Assembly (NCBI RefSeq): GCF_002214585.1
Contig: NZ_CP014862.1
Coordinates: 558,001 to 622,000, forward strand
Origin: Thermococcus profundus
GTDB lineage: Archaea > Methanobacteriota_B > Thermococci > Thermococcales > Thermococcaceae
Direction of reading: 5' to 3'
Length of the DNA: 64,000 bases
In this document: piece by piece, positions 43,521 to 51,847 of the stretch
Position numbering within the stretch: position 1 is the first letter of the stretch
Layout of the letters: the number at the start of each line of letters is the position of its first letter
Notes under the pieces: model-generated
Databases searched by the model: none
Told to the model about the DNA's origin: nothing
The model's input: only the letters and a program-made list of their open reading frames with translations
Translations under genes and position numbers: made by a program

Positions 43521-43895
43521 TTAGAGCTTCTCGAGAATCGCCTTAACCCTCTCTACTAAATGGACCGCGGCCAGTCCAACATCGTCTACGACCTCAACGG
43601 AAGGCTTCTTTGAGCAGGGCATTTTAATGCCTAATGCCTTCTCGAGATTGAGATGCTCGTCGTAGTGTACTCCAAGAGCTTTAGCACGCTTTTTACCGCA
43701 CTCCTCGGAACAGGAGTCCACAACTACCACGTATTCCGCATTTTTCGTGTTATTTGTGGGGCCCCTAACTTCCGCGGCATCCTCACTCAACGGACAGAGG
43801 GCGACATCACTACCGAGCTCTTTAAGGGACTCCCTGGCAACCAGCTCGGAGAGAGAATCCTCACACACGATTATGCACACTTTGGGAGCCTTCAT
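43521..43895 (-). CDS. Cysteine-rich putative zinc-binding (DGC-like) protein
   Basis: A 124-residue protein with scattered cysteines: VCIIVCEDSLSEL at the start, ALCPLSEDAAEV, SCSEECGKKRAKALG and IKMPCSKK, a spacing like that of DGC-domain putative zinc or metal-binding proteins. The ATG at 43895 follows GGTGG and overlaps the end of the frameshifted carrier remnant; the frame runs further upstream only through that debris. It ends in a helix (VHLVERVKAILEKL). Link to metal or arsenic handling is suggested by the neighbours only. Confidence 0.7.
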   Translation of the reverse strand: MKAPKVCIIVCEDSLSELVARESLKELGSDVALCPLSEDAAEVRGPTNNTKNAEYVVVVDSCSEECGKKRAKALGVHYDEHLNLEKALGIKMPCSKKPSVEVVDDVGLAAVHLVERVKAILEKL

Positions 43896-43897
43896 GG

Positions 43898-44087
43898 TCA
43901 ACCACCGGCAATGTTCTCTTCTGCTCCAACCCGTATATGCCTTTTCATCATCCACGCAAAGAGCCTGACGAAGAGTATCATCAGGAGCATGTCGCTGAAG
44001 GGGCCGCCCAAGGCAGTCCCAACCGCGGCCATTGGGCCGGAACGTCCCTATTGCTATGGCCGTTGCGAGTGTCATGTTTGAGCCGGT
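43898..44087 (-). pseudogene. C-terminal remnant of an ACR3-like carrier
   Basis: Two frames together read STGSNMTLATAIAIGTFRP then AAVGTALGGPFSDMLLMILF VRLFAWMMKR, ending with a stop at 43898. One base change joins the frames near 44035. The text resembles the last two spans of the intact ACR3-like carrier at 41891 (GKNEGTAMAIALAAG). The 5' part of the gene is missing, ending where an IS605-like hairpin begins. So the gene was probably truncated by an insertion or deletion. The longer frame covering both this debris and the cysteine-rich gene is not one protein. Confidence 0.6.
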
Positions 44088-44130
44088 GGATTGACATCTT
44101 TCCCGCCCTGAAGGGCGAGGCTTTCGGAAG
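44085..44130 (+). mobile_element. IS200/IS605-like end remnant (hairpin CGCCC-TGAA-GGGCG)
   Basis: TTTCCCGCCCTGAAGGGCGAGGCTTTCGG with its hairpin at 44104-44117 resembles the right-end stem-loops of archaeal IS605/TnpB elements (also the end of their guide RNA). No transposase or TnpB is present. It sits exactly at the broken edge of the carrier remnant. The resemblance is from memory and short, so this is tentative. Confidence 0.35.
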
Positions 44131-44172
44131 AAAAAGTAATATTTTTCATATTTATGCCCAAAAATAAAAGGC

Positions 44173-44487
44173 TCAGGCGAGCCAGATGAAGCCGACAACC
44201 CTTCCGTCCTTTACTAGCTGGACTTTGGTTCCCCACTTCCCGAACCAGTAGGCACCAACTTCAACTTCCTTCGGGTCAACGTCCTCCCAGAGTTCCCCTA
44301 TTATTCTCCCATCAACGACGATGGGAATGTGAACGCTCCCCCACTTTCCGATCCATCTTGCGCCCTTGCTGGCTTTTGAGAGGACTTCCTTGGCTCTGGC
44401 CTTTATCTCCTCGTAGTCCGGCTCACTCTCCATGGTGTAGCCGAATCTCCCAACCTTCCACTTCCAGCCCGGGACCCCAAACGGCAT
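44173..44487 (-). CDS. Small protein of unknown function, paralogue of the gene at 36028
   Basis: A 104-residue protein rich in W, G and K. It contains two similar units: WIGKWGSVHIPIVVDGRIIG and WFGKWGTKVQLVKDGRVVGF, each a strand pair after a WxGKWG motif. The last part aligns with the C-terminal part of the protein at 36028 (VDGRxxG...FGTKVxLxxxGRxVG). No cysteines. The ATG at 44487 follows GGAGGTG. It lies 46 bases downstream of a TSUP exporter gene on the same strand. Role is unknown; a binding domain for a surface or partner protein is a guess. Confidence 0.75.
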   Translation of the reverse strand: MPFGVPGWKWKVGRFGYTMESEPDYEEIKARAKEVLSKASKGARWIGKWGSVHIPIVVDGRIIGELWEDVDPKEVEVGAYWFGKWGTKVQLVKDGRVVGFIWLA

Positions 44488-44533
44488 CTCAACCACCTCC
44501 GCAGGGTTTTCAAATCATCAAACAACGAAAGAG

Positions 44534-45379
44534 TCATGGAGCAGGGAGGGCCTTCCTCCTTCCCCTAAGCTTCTTGCCCGTTCCGTAGAGGAACGCGAGC
44601 AGGCCAGCTCCCACAGCCCCAACGCTGACCGCGTAGAGCATCTCCGGAACCCTAGCGGCGAATATCTTCGCGGTTATCTCAACGAAGGCCAGGCTGAGTA
44701 TTGCGAGCATGGTGTAGCGGACGTAGAGCGGCTTTATCCTGTGCATGAGGAGTGCTCCAGTTATTCCGCCGAGGAATCCCGCGGTCGCTATTGCCACCAG
44801 GGTTCCCGTCGCTATCGGTATGCTCGGCAGGAGAACCAGGTATGTCGCAAGGGTGACGCTCGAAACGCCGAGAGCTGCTGCAGCGGTGTTCGCTGAGACC
44901 TTCTTCGGGTTTCCGAAGAGGTAGGAGAACGCTATGAGCGCTATTGGAGCCGCGTCCATGCCTATCAGTCCAGCGGTAAAGCCCTCCACCGCTCCAAGGA
45001 GGTATATCTTCCAGCCGTCGCTGCTCTCAATCCTTCCGGACGAGAGCATGCGATAGAGCGCGAAGAGCAGGAAGAGCGCAAATGCCACCAGCACGAGAAC
45101 CCTCGGGATGTGGATGTTTATGTACGCTCCGAGAGGGACGAAGATAGCAGCTGGAACGAAGACTTTTGCCACCTTTCTCCATTCAATAAGGCCCCTCTTC
45201 CAGTTCAGACCGGTTGCCACCGTCAGCTCGGCCGTGTTCTGAGTGAGTCCGAGGAGCATTGCGGCGTGGACGCTCAGACCGAGGGCTATGTAGTTTGGTA
45301 TGAGCACTCCAGCTGCTCCCATGCCGGCTATTGCGAAGATGCTCGCGAGGATGTAGGTCAGGATCGCAACGCCTATCAT
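44534..45379 (-). CDS. TSUP family (TauE/SafE) anion exporter 1
   Basis: A 281-residue membrane protein with about eight spans in two halves, carrying the TSUP-type ends GVLIPNYIALGLSVHAAML and EGFTAGLIGMDAAPIALIAF. TSUP proteins export sulfite, sulfoacetate or other sulfur anions. The ATG follows GAGGTGTG. It is divergent from a winged-helix gene at 45517, with TATA elements for both in the gap; a minus-strand TATAAATACTTT lies at about 45420-45435. The small W/K-rich gene lies downstream. Substrate is inferred from family. Confidence 0.85.
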   Translation of the reverse strand: MIGVAILTYILASIFAIAGMGAAGVLIPNYIALGLSVHAAMLLGLTQNTAELTVATGLNWKRGLIEWRKVAKVFVPAAIFVPLGAYINIHIPRVLVLVAFALFLLFALYRMLSSGRIESSDGWKIYLLGAVEGFTAGLIGMDAAPIALIAFSYLFGNPKKVSANTAAAALGVSSVTLATYLVLLPSIPIATGTLVAIATAGFLGGITGALLMHRIKPLYVRYTMLAILSLAFVEITAKIFAARVPEMLYAVSVGAVGAGLLAFLYGTGKKLRGRRKALPAP

Positions 45380-45516
45380 CTTTCACACCTCCAGCTTTTT
45401 CTCCACTTTGTAATATCACAAAAGTATTTATAAAGTTTTCTATAATATTGTAGCTAGACTTGTCCTAAAGCGGTAATTTTATAAGGTTTAAGGGTTAACA
45501 AATAACGGTGAGGAAG

Positions 45517-45846
45517 ATGCCTAGGTGGATGATGGCTGAGATGGGGAACCTGAAGACGCTCATGATGCTCCTCAAGCCACTTCTGGCCGAACCGAGGAGG
45601 AGCATCATTACAATCCTGAGTGAAGGCGTTAAGGGTACCAACGAGATTTATCAAGCACTTCAGGCAAGAGGTCTAAACATGCCCCGCTCAACGCTCTACT
45701 ACCACCTCTCCGCCCTTGAGGATGCGGGAATAATCGAGATGGCCGGCTACCGTGAGGAAGGGGGTGGTGCCCCGGAGAAGCTCTGGAAGCTGAAGGTCAG
45801 GAGGATCGGGATAGACCTCGTAACCGGGGAGATATTCAAGGAGTGA
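45517..45846 (+). CDS. Winged-helix (PadR/ArsR-like) regulator
   Basis: A 109-residue DNA-binding protein: LLAEPRRSIITILSEGVKGT, EIYQALQARGLNMPRSTLYYH (recognition helix), LSALEDAGIIEMAGYREEGG (wing), GGAPEKLWKLKVRRI. The ATG at 45517 lies three bases after GGTGAGG. It is divergent from the TSUP gene and overlaps by no bases the NifX-like gene downstream, so it probably controls both. Ligand is unknown; no metal-binding cysteine pair is present. Confidence 0.82.
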   Translation: MPRWMMAEMGNLKTLMMLLKPLLAEPRRSIITILSEGVKGTNEIYQALQARGLNMPRSTLYYHLSALEDAGIIEMAGYREEGGGAPEKLWKLKVRRIGIDLVTGEIFKE

Positions 45847-45905
45847 AGACGTGCATATGCACAAGGTTTATATTTGAAGAAACTTTCATAGAAGGTGGTG
45901 ATGGC

Positions 45906-46295
45906 ATGAGGATCGCACTTCCTGTTGATGAAAACCTCGGACTGGAAAGCCCGATGAGCGGGCACTTCGGAAGGGCTAAGTACTTTGCCTTTGTGGACGT
46001 GGAAGACAATGAGATAAAAGGAATTGAAGTCGTTCCCGTTCCCTTTGAGGAGCACGGCCCGGGTGATCTGCCGAACTTCATGAGGGAAAACGGCGCCGAG
46101 GTCGTCATCGTCTATGGAATGGGAAGAAGGGCGATGGAATACTTCAACCAGTTTGGAATAACTGTCGTAACCGGGGCCTACGGAAAAGTCGGGGATGTTG
46201 TTAAGGCGTTCATCGAGCAGGTTCTCGAAGTCGACCCGTACTGGAAGGAAAAGATAGAGCGGGAAAAGGAGAAGAGGGGCCACTGCGAACATTGA
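45906..46295 (+). CDS. NifX/NifB-C-terminal-like protein 1 (iron-molybdenum cofactor family)
   Basis: A 129-residue RNase-H-like fold protein: RIALPVDENLGLESPMSGHF then GRAKYFAFVDVEDNEIKGIE, DLPNFMRENGAEVVIVYGMG. The SGHFGRA stretch is the cofactor-binding loop of the dinitrogenase cofactor biosynthesis family, which carries metal-sulfur clusters. The ATG at 45906 follows GGTGGTGATGG; an upstream in-frame piece overlaps the TATA element TTTATATTTG (45869-45878). The tail EKEKRGHCEH has a Cys and two His. It follows the winged-helix gene. There is no nitrogenase here, so another cluster is the cargo. Confidence 0.85.
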   Translation: MRIALPVDENLGLESPMSGHFGRAKYFAFVDVEDNEIKGIEVVPVPFEEHGPGDLPNFMRENGAEVVIVYGMGRRAMEYFNQFGITVVTGAYGKVGDVVKAFIEQVLEVDPYWKEKIEREKEKRGHCEH

Positions 46296-46348
46296 ACGTT
46301 GTTGCCCTTTTGCGCTCTTAATTTTGAGCCTCTTTTGGATTTTAAAGT

Positions 46349-47083
46349 TCAAAGAATCTTGAGAATCATCTTCAGTGCTATCAGGTAGAGAATCACTCCG
46401 ATTATCTGTTTCACCTGCTCTGAGCTCATCTTGAAGTGCATGAGGTGGGTTCCAAGCCAGCCGCCCGCTATCGCTGAGATGGAAACAACCCCCAGGAGCT
46501 TCCAGTCGAGGGCACCCATACCCCAGTAAGTTAGGAAGCCGCTCAGAGATGAGAAGAAGACCACCAGAGCTGTTGTGGCGGCCACCTTTTTCGGCTCGTA
46601 TCCGAGCATTATGAGGGTCGGACTTATTATACCGCCCCCGCCGACGCCGAGCAGTCCGCCGAGGAATCCCGCCAGCCCTCCGATGAGCGAGCCCTCGACG
46701 ATGTGGTTTCCACTTCCCTCCCTCGGCCTCGGTCTGAAGAAGATCATCATGGTTCCGGAGTACAGGAGGAAGGCGATGAAGACCCAGAGAACGTACTTCT
46801 TGGGTATTAACTTCCCGGAGTATGCCCCGAGGGGGGCGAAAATCGTGGCCATAATCAATATTGGGAGGCCGAAGCGGTGGTCGAGCTTGCCGTGCTTGAT
46901 GTTTTTAACCGTCGCCGAGAGCATTGAGAGGGTGTTTATAAAGAGGCCGGTGGGCTTTGCCACCATGAGCGGTATTCCGAGCCACGTCATAGTTGGAACT
47001 ATGGCTATCGCGCTTCCGACTCCTCCAATGGAGAAGACAACGCTCAGAATGAACGCTATGATGCCGATAGCTATGTAGTCCAT
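46349..47083 (-). CDS. TSUP family (TauE/SafE) anion exporter 2
   Basis: A 244-residue membrane protein of about eight spans with both TSUP half-motifs: VVFSIGGVGSAIAIVPTMTW near the N-terminus and GLAGFLGGLLGVGGGGIISP after the middle loop. Like exporter 1 it should move a small sulfur-containing anion. The ATG at 47083 follows GGGTGGGC; a GTG three codons before is less likely. The 5' gap to the divergent TDT-type gene at 47230 holds the promoters of both. Confidence 0.87.
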   Translation of the reverse strand: MDYIAIGIIAFILSVVFSIGGVGSAIAIVPTMTWLGIPLMVAKPTGLFINTLSMLSATVKNIKHGKLDHRFGLPILIMATIFAPLGAYSGKLIPKKYVLWVFIAFLLYSGTMMIFFRPRPREGSGNHIVEGSLIGGLAGFLGGLLGVGGGGIISPTLIMLGYEPKKVAATTALVVFFSSLSGFLTYWGMGALDWKLLGVVSISAIAGGWLGTHLMHFKMSSEQVKQIIGVILYLIALKMILKIL

Positions 47084-47229
47084 TAGGCCCACCCATTTTG
47101 ATTGTTCCTCCGAATGAAATTAGATCCATTTAAAAAAGTTTTGAGGCGTTGAATTATTTTGGTGGGAAAACTTTTTTAAGTCCACCTAAACCCCGTCGTG
47201 TGGAATAAAGAACAGACGGGGGGAGGTTC

Positions 47230-48234
47230 ATGGAAAAGCTGAGGGAGTTCAATCCAGCGGTGTTCGCCAGCGTCATGGGGACGGGGGCAGCGGCCATAGC
47301 ATCATACCGCTATGCAGGCTACCTGAGCTGGTTGCGGGAAGTTGGGATGGGGCTAACTTACTTAAACTTTGCTCTGTACTTTATCCTGCTCGTTCCGTGG
47401 CTTTTGAGGTGGGTGTTCTACAGGCACGAAGCTTTGGAAGACCTCAGGCATCCCTCCAAGGGCCACTTCTACGGCACCAGCGGAGCGGCGACCATAGTTC
47501 TTTCGGCCCAGGCATTGGCCATACTGAAAAACCAGACCCTAGCATGGTACCTGTGGCTCTGGGGACTGGTTCTGACGTTCATATTCGCGTTCTGGATGTC
47601 ATATGAGGTCTTCATAGCGGGTGAAGTTGACCTCAGGCATCTCTCGCCCGCCTGGTACATACCGCCCGTTGCGCTGGTCATAGTTCCCTTCGGAGCGGCC
47701 TTCATGAGAACGACTTCGGGCTACACTCAGGAATTAACCGTCATCGTTAACTACCTCGGCTGGGGAGCCGGCTTCTTCCTCTACCTGGTGCTCTATGCAG
47801 TTGTCACACTGCGCTTCATCAGGCACGAACTCATGCCTCCCCAGATGGCCCCCCTGATCTGGATGAACCTCGGTCCCATCGGGGCAAGTATAACGGCCCT
47901 CTTTGCCCTGATAGAGAATTCCACGATTCCGATACCGAAAGAACCCTTCATGGCGTTCGCCTTTTTCCTCTGGGGGCTCGGCTTCTGGTGGCTCGTAATG
48001 GCAACCGCTATGACACTCCACTACATCAAGAATCTGAGTCTTCCGTACAGCGGCTCGTGGTGGGCCTTCGTTTTCCCGCTGGGGGCCTTTGTGAACGCCA
48101 CAAAAGACCTGGGGAGTACTTTTGGATTGAACCTCATGTCCTACTTTGGATTCCTGCTTCTCTGGCCGCTCTTGACAATCTGGCTGGTGACCATAATAAA
48201 AATGGTCAGTCCTGTGAGGGGCGAGAGGAGCTGA
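47230..48234 (+). CDS. TDT family anion channel/sulfite exporter (TehA/SSU1-like)
   Basis: A 334-residue protein of ten spans. It starts EKLREFNPAVFASVMGTGAA, the TDT/voltage-dependent anion-channel signature (NP..F..VMGTG), and has YGTSGAATIVLS and a central Phe-rich pore helix pattern (WYIPPVALVIVPFGAAFM). Members export sulfite (SSU1), dicarboxylates or tellurite. GGGAGG precedes the ATG. It is divergent from TSUP exporter 2 and its 3' end overlaps the GbsR-like gene by 29 bases on the other strand. Three anion exporters in one region point to sulfur metabolism. Confidence 0.87.
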   Translation: MEKLREFNPAVFASVMGTGAAAIASYRYAGYLSWLREVGMGLTYLNFALYFILLVPWLLRWVFYRHEALEDLRHPSKGHFYGTSGAATIVLSAQALAILKNQTLAWYLWLWGLVLTFIFAFWMSYEVFIAGEVDLRHLSPAWYIPPVALVIVPFGAAFMRTTSGYTQELTVIVNYLGWGAGFFLYLVLYAVVTLRFIRHELMPPQMAPLIWMNLGPIGASITALFALIENSTIPIPKEPFMAFAFFLWGLGFWWLVMATAMTLHYIKNLSLPYSGSWWAFVFPLGAFVNATKDLGSTFGLNLMSYFGFLLLWPLLTIWLVTIIKMVSPVRGERS

Positions 48235-48694
48235 TGCACTCGCTCTCTTTCTCCTCCAGTTCTATTATTTTTCTAAGTATGCACTCGAGGACGTCCAGTT
48301 CCTTCTTGATTCCTTCAAACTGACGTTTTCTGTCCTCATCTGCTTCGTTCACGAGCTTTTCCACGATCTCCTTTAGGGGCTTTATCTCCCTCTCAAGCGT
48401 GTCCTTGGGTATCTTCAGGAACTTCTCCAGGAAGATCGGCATGGCCGTAAAGTACTTTATCCTGCCCCGTCTCCTGCAGGCCACGAGGTACTCCCTTGTA
48501 AGCTTGCTGAGGGCTATTGAAATCGAGGATCTGCTCAGTCCTGTTTCTTCCGCGAGGGTGGATATCGTCATTGGTTTTCCATGGAAAAGAAGAACGGCAT
48601 AGACCCTGGCCTCGGTTGAACCGTAGCCCCATCTTGTAAGCATCCTCTCAATTATCTCCACGAACTTTGTCTTGTCCTTTGCCTTCACTGACAT
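48206..48694 (-). CDS. GbsR/MarR-like winged-helix regulator
   Basis: A 162-residue protein with an N-terminal winged helix: LTRWGYGSTEARVYAVLLFH, PMTISTLAEETGLSRSSISI, ALSKLTREYLVACRRRGRIK. The C-terminal half is a long charged coiled coil (LEREIKPLKEIVEKLVNEAD) ending with ECISS. It fits the GbsR group. The gene converges on and overlaps the TDT exporter end by 29 bases. Its targets may be the nearby exporters, but this is not shown by sequence. Confidence 0.82.
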   Translation of the reverse strand: MSVKAKDKTKFVEIIERMLTRWGYGSTEARVYAVLLFHGKPMTISTLAEETGLSRSSISIALSKLTREYLVACRRRGRIKYFTAMPIFLEKFLKIPKDTLEREIKPLKEIVEKLVNEADEDRKRQFEGIKKELDVLECILRKIIELEEKESECISSSRPSQD

Positions 48695-48787
48695 TCTTCG
48701 TCCCCCTCACAGATTAAGATTTTAGAACGCTCCCTATAAAACTCTTACCCAAAAAGAAAAACGAAAAGAGTTTGGAAATCGAAGGAA

Positions 48788-49105
48788 TCATTCCTTGGCA
48801 GTGGCTATTATGGCACCGCCTATTAGTGCGATCCATGCACCGATAGTCCAGAAGCCGCCATCGAAGGGCATCGTTATAAGAGCCAGGATGACGATCGTCC
48901 ATCCAACCGCTCCGGGGCTCTTCTTGTAGTAGTAGGCCAGGCCCATCATGATCAGGCTCAGGATTATCTCCGTCCAGCCGACGACGCTGGCACTTCCATA
49001 GTGCCAGCCGTAGAACGACTTGTTAGCCAGGACGACTATACCATCGAGCAGTATCAACAGGGCACCTGTAAGGGCCGTCCAGAGACCGGTTTTCGCAGAG
49101 GCCAT
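48788..49105 (-). CDS. Small four-span membrane protein, function unknown
   Basis: A 105-residue protein with four hydrophobic segments (about residues 7-24, 37-55, 62-78 and 83-100) and short loops (KSFYGWHYGS, YYYKKSPGA). The ATG at 49105 follows GGAGGTGATTGG. The gene has its own TATA element (minus strand AATTTAAATAG about 49150) and is divergent from the radical SAM gene. No family was recognised. Confidence 0.78.
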   Translation of the reverse strand: MASAKTGLWTALTGALLILLDGIVVLANKSFYGWHYGSASVVGWTEIILSLIMMGLAYYYKKSPGAVGWTIVILALITMPFDGGFWTIGAWIALIGGAIIATAKE

Positions 49106-49245
49106 CCCAATCACCTCCAGGGGTTTTCATTATACGGTCTCTTTAATACTATTTAAATTTTTCGGTTATTTTTGATATGTCAGAAATAACTAACATAACG
49201 AAAACTTTATACGTAAATGTCATCGACCCTCTATCGGTGGTGGGG

Positions 49246-50877
49246 ATGAGCGCTGGAGAGGGTGTTGAAGCTGAAATTAGAGAGTCAGGGGGAAATCAAC
49301 TCAGCACCGCATTAACCGCTTTCAAACTCATACTCGGGAATCCGCTGGCGAGGGCTCTGTTGCGTCCGACTTTGAAGAAGTACAACATAAACGGCAGAGA
49401 ACTGCCTGCCCTCTACTGGGCGCTCAGCGTCTATGCCGGCGAGAGCCTCAACGAGCCGATGATGATACGCTTTCAGGCAGACGTCCTCAAGGTTCTCCTC
49501 AAGCTGGGCATAAAACTCGCAAGAGGTGACGAAGAGGCAGTAAAGGAAGCCCTGCTGAGGGACCCACACATAAGGCGCGGCATCTGGGTAGTTCTGGAGG
49601 GGATAGCCAAATACGGAATAACCGTTCCGCAAAAGTTAGCCGGACCGTTCCTCATAGTTTGGAACTTCACCAACATGTGCAACTTTCGGTGCAAGCACTG
49701 CTACCAGAGAGCTGACAGGCCACTTCCTAGCGAGCTCTCCTTGGAGGAGAAGCTGAACCTCGTTGACCAGCTCGACAAGGCTGGAGTCGCGGCGGTAGCT
49801 ATAAGCGGTGGCGAGCCAACTATTCACCCGGACTTCTACCGCATCGTTAAAGAACTCGCCAGCAGGGGGATCCACACTTCAGTTGCCACGAACGGCTGGA
49901 CGTTCGCCGACAAGGAGAAGCTACAGAAGGCGGTTGACCTTGGTCTGAAGTACGTCGAGGTGAGCGTTGACTCTGCAAAGCCGGAGAAGCACGACGAGTT
50001 CCGCGGAATTCCAGGGGCGTGGGAGCACGCTACAAAAGCCCTTGAGAACGCTGTTGAGCTGGGCATCAGCCACGGGATGGCAGTGGTTATGGACAAGGAA
50101 ACCTTCCAGGAGATAGACGACATCCTGGATTTGGCAGAGAACATAGGAGTGAAGCGCGTCATATTCTTCAACCTCGTTCCAACGGGAAGGGCGGAGGAGA
50201 TGGTGAAGGTCGACCTAACGCCAGAAGAGCGCGAGGAGTTCATGAAGGAGGTGTACCACCAGATGAAGAAGAGGAAGCTGGAGATACTGACGACGGCACC
50301 GCAGTACGCAAGGGTTACGCTCCTTGAGAGCAAGGGAAAGAACATCACCCCAGCCCACTTCTACATAGGGGAAAACAACGCCGTCAAAACCCTGGCGGAG
50401 TTCATCGGCGGTTGTGGCGCCGGAAGGATATACGCGGGCATAGAACCGGATGGAAGCGTCGTCCCATGTGTCTTTCTGCCGTTGCCAGTTGGAAACGTGA
50501 GAACCAGAAACTTCAAGGACATCTGGGAGAACAGCAGAATATTCAACCTGCTGAGGGACAGGGACAACTTTACCGGCCAGTGCAGGAACTGTCCCTACAG
50601 GAACATCTGCGGCGGCTGTAGGGCGAGGGCATACCACTACACCCTCGATTTACTCGGCGACGACCCAGGATGCATAATCAACAAGCGCCTCTGGGAGCAG
50701 ATCGTGAAGGAAGGAAAGCCCAAGGGCATCAGTGAGGTCAGCTGGGTGGACGAGAGCGTCGTCCTGAGGGGGCCGGCCCTCTACATACCGAGCTATTACA
50801 AAGCCGTTGAAGTAACCGGGGAGAAGCTCCTCTCCTCGGTCTCAACGGGTCAAGGAGTCAAGGCCTATCGCCGCTAA
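49246..50877 (+). CDS. Radical SAM/SPASM domain protein
   Basis: A 543-residue enzyme. After an N-terminal 140-residue helical region the radical SAM motif CNFRCKHC (CxxxCxxC) lies at about residue 144-151, with AISGGEPTIHPDFYRI after it. The C-terminal SPASM part has GCGAGRIYAGIEPDGSVVPC then NFTGQCRNCPYRNICGGCRA and CII, enough cysteines for two more clusters. Such enzymes often modify peptides or build cofactors. The ATG at 49246 is chosen because a TATA element (ACTTTATACG, 49204-49213) lies inside the longer frame and GGTGGTG precedes the ATG. The neighbours include Suf and NifX genes. Substrate is unknown. Confidence 0.9.
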   Translation: MSAGEGVEAEIRESGGNQLSTALTAFKLILGNPLARALLRPTLKKYNINGRELPALYWALSVYAGESLNEPMMIRFQADVLKVLLKLGIKLARGDEEAVKEALLRDPHIRRGIWVVLEGIAKYGITVPQKLAGPFLIVWNFTNMCNFRCKHCYQRADRPLPSELSLEEKLNLVDQLDKAGVAAVAISGGEPTIHPDFYRIVKELASRGIHTSVATNGWTFADKEKLQKAVDLGLKYVEVSVDSAKPEKHDEFRGIPGAWEHATKALENAVELGISHGMAVVMDKETFQEIDDILDLAENIGVKRVIFFNLVPTGRAEEMVKVDLTPEEREEFMKEVYHQMKKRKLEILTTAPQYARVTLLESKGKNITPAHFYIGENNAVKTLAEFIGGCGAGRIYAGIEPDGSVVPCVFLPLPVGNVRTRNFKDIWENSRIFNLLRDRDNFTGQCRNCPYRNICGGCRARAYHYTLDLLGDDPGCIINKRLWEQIVKEGKPKGISEVSWVDESVVLRGPALYIPSYYKAVEVTGEKLLSSVSTGQGVKAYRR

Positions 50878-50896
50878 ACTCTTTTCAATTTTCCTT

Positions 50897-51847
50897 TCAT
50901 TTACCCAGCAGACCTTTGATTATCAGCCCCGTTGCTTCTTCCTCGGTTAATCCCTTGGCCATCAGTTGGATAAGCTGGGCGTCGTTTATCCTGCCTATGG
51001 AAGCTTCGTGTGTAAGCTCCGCCTTATCGTTCTTCACCCTCAGGAGCGGCACAGTTTGAACGTCCGCGTTCCCTTTAACTATCTCGTGGCACTCCACATG
51101 GCCTTTCGCATAGTCCCCCAAGCCGTAGGCCTCGTTCACGACGTTCACCTTAGCTTCGTCGAAGGCTATGACAGTGCTCTTGAGGTTGGCCCTTGAGTGG
51201 GCTCCCTCAAGGTAGGCGACCTCCCTGATCTCAACGGAGTCATCTTTAACCGCCTTGACCCTCGACTCGAGCTCAAGGACTGCCCTCTCGCCGAGCTTGA
51301 CTATCATCTCAAGCTTCAGCTCCTTAGCCCTGTGCTTTGTAAGTGAGAACTTTCCAGTGTAGCGGGCGTTTCTTTCGAGTTCAACCTCCGTCTTTGATAT
51401 CATCCTCACGCCTTCGCCATGAATATGCTCATCTTCGTAGGAAATCCGGGAGTTCTCACCGGCTTTTATAACCGTTAGAGCCTCGTGGGTAAAGTCCTTC
51501 GCGTAGGGGAAGATGCAGTGGGAAAGGAACTTCACCTTAGAGTTCCTGCCGGCCTTGATGTTGAAGACGATCTTCTGATAGCCCTCACTCTTCAGGTAGC
51601 CTGTGCAGAGGTGTATCGGGAACGGAAGCTCTACATTGTCTTCTATCTCAACATCCGCCTTGACGCCGTTCTCTATCTCCTCTCCCTTTATCCGAACCCC
51701 TGGGGCGTTGTTGAAGCCGATTATCTTCTCCCCGCTTATGATTATCGCCGCTATCCTGTCGCCGAAGAGAGAGGTGTCGAGGCCCTCCTTCTCGTAAACA
51801 TCTATTAAGGCCTCGTACTCCTTAACGCGGTCAATCCTTATCGTCAT
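50897..51847 (-). CDS. sufB: SufB/SufD family Fe-S scaffold
   Basis: A 316-residue beta-helix protein that with SufC assembles iron-sulfur clusters. It has DNVELPFPIHLCTGYLKSEG, SKVKFLSHCIFPYAKDFTHE, SRISYEDEHIHGEGVRMISK and the late motif GRINDAQLIQLMAKGLTEEE with ATGLIIKGLLG, the usual SufB/D C-terminal helices. Archaeal SufB/D proteins of this short form are common. It overlaps the sufC end by 17 bases on the same strand. Whether it acts as B or D, or alone, is not clear. Confidence 0.92.
   Translation of the reverse strand: MTIRIDRVKEYEALIDVYEKEGLDTSLFGDRIAAIIISGEKIIGFNNAPGVRIKGEEIENGVKADVEIEDNVELPFPIHLCTGYLKSEGYQKIVFNIKAGRNSKVKFLSHCIFPYAKDFTHEALTVIKAGENSRISYEDEHIHGEGVRMISKTEVELERNARYTGKFSLTKHRAKELKLEMIVKLGERAVLELESRVKAVKDDSVEIREVAYLEGAHSRANLKSTVIAFDEAKVNVVNEAYGLGDYAKGHVECHEIVKGNADVQTVPLLRVKNDKAELTHEASIGRINDAQLIQLMAKGLTEEEATGLIIKGLLGK

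Noticed and set aside
43521-44198. Single 225-codon frame over the cysteine-rich gene and carrier remnant
   Set aside because: The upstream half encodes another protein in mixed frames and IS-like DNA; a ribosome site marks the true start at 43895.
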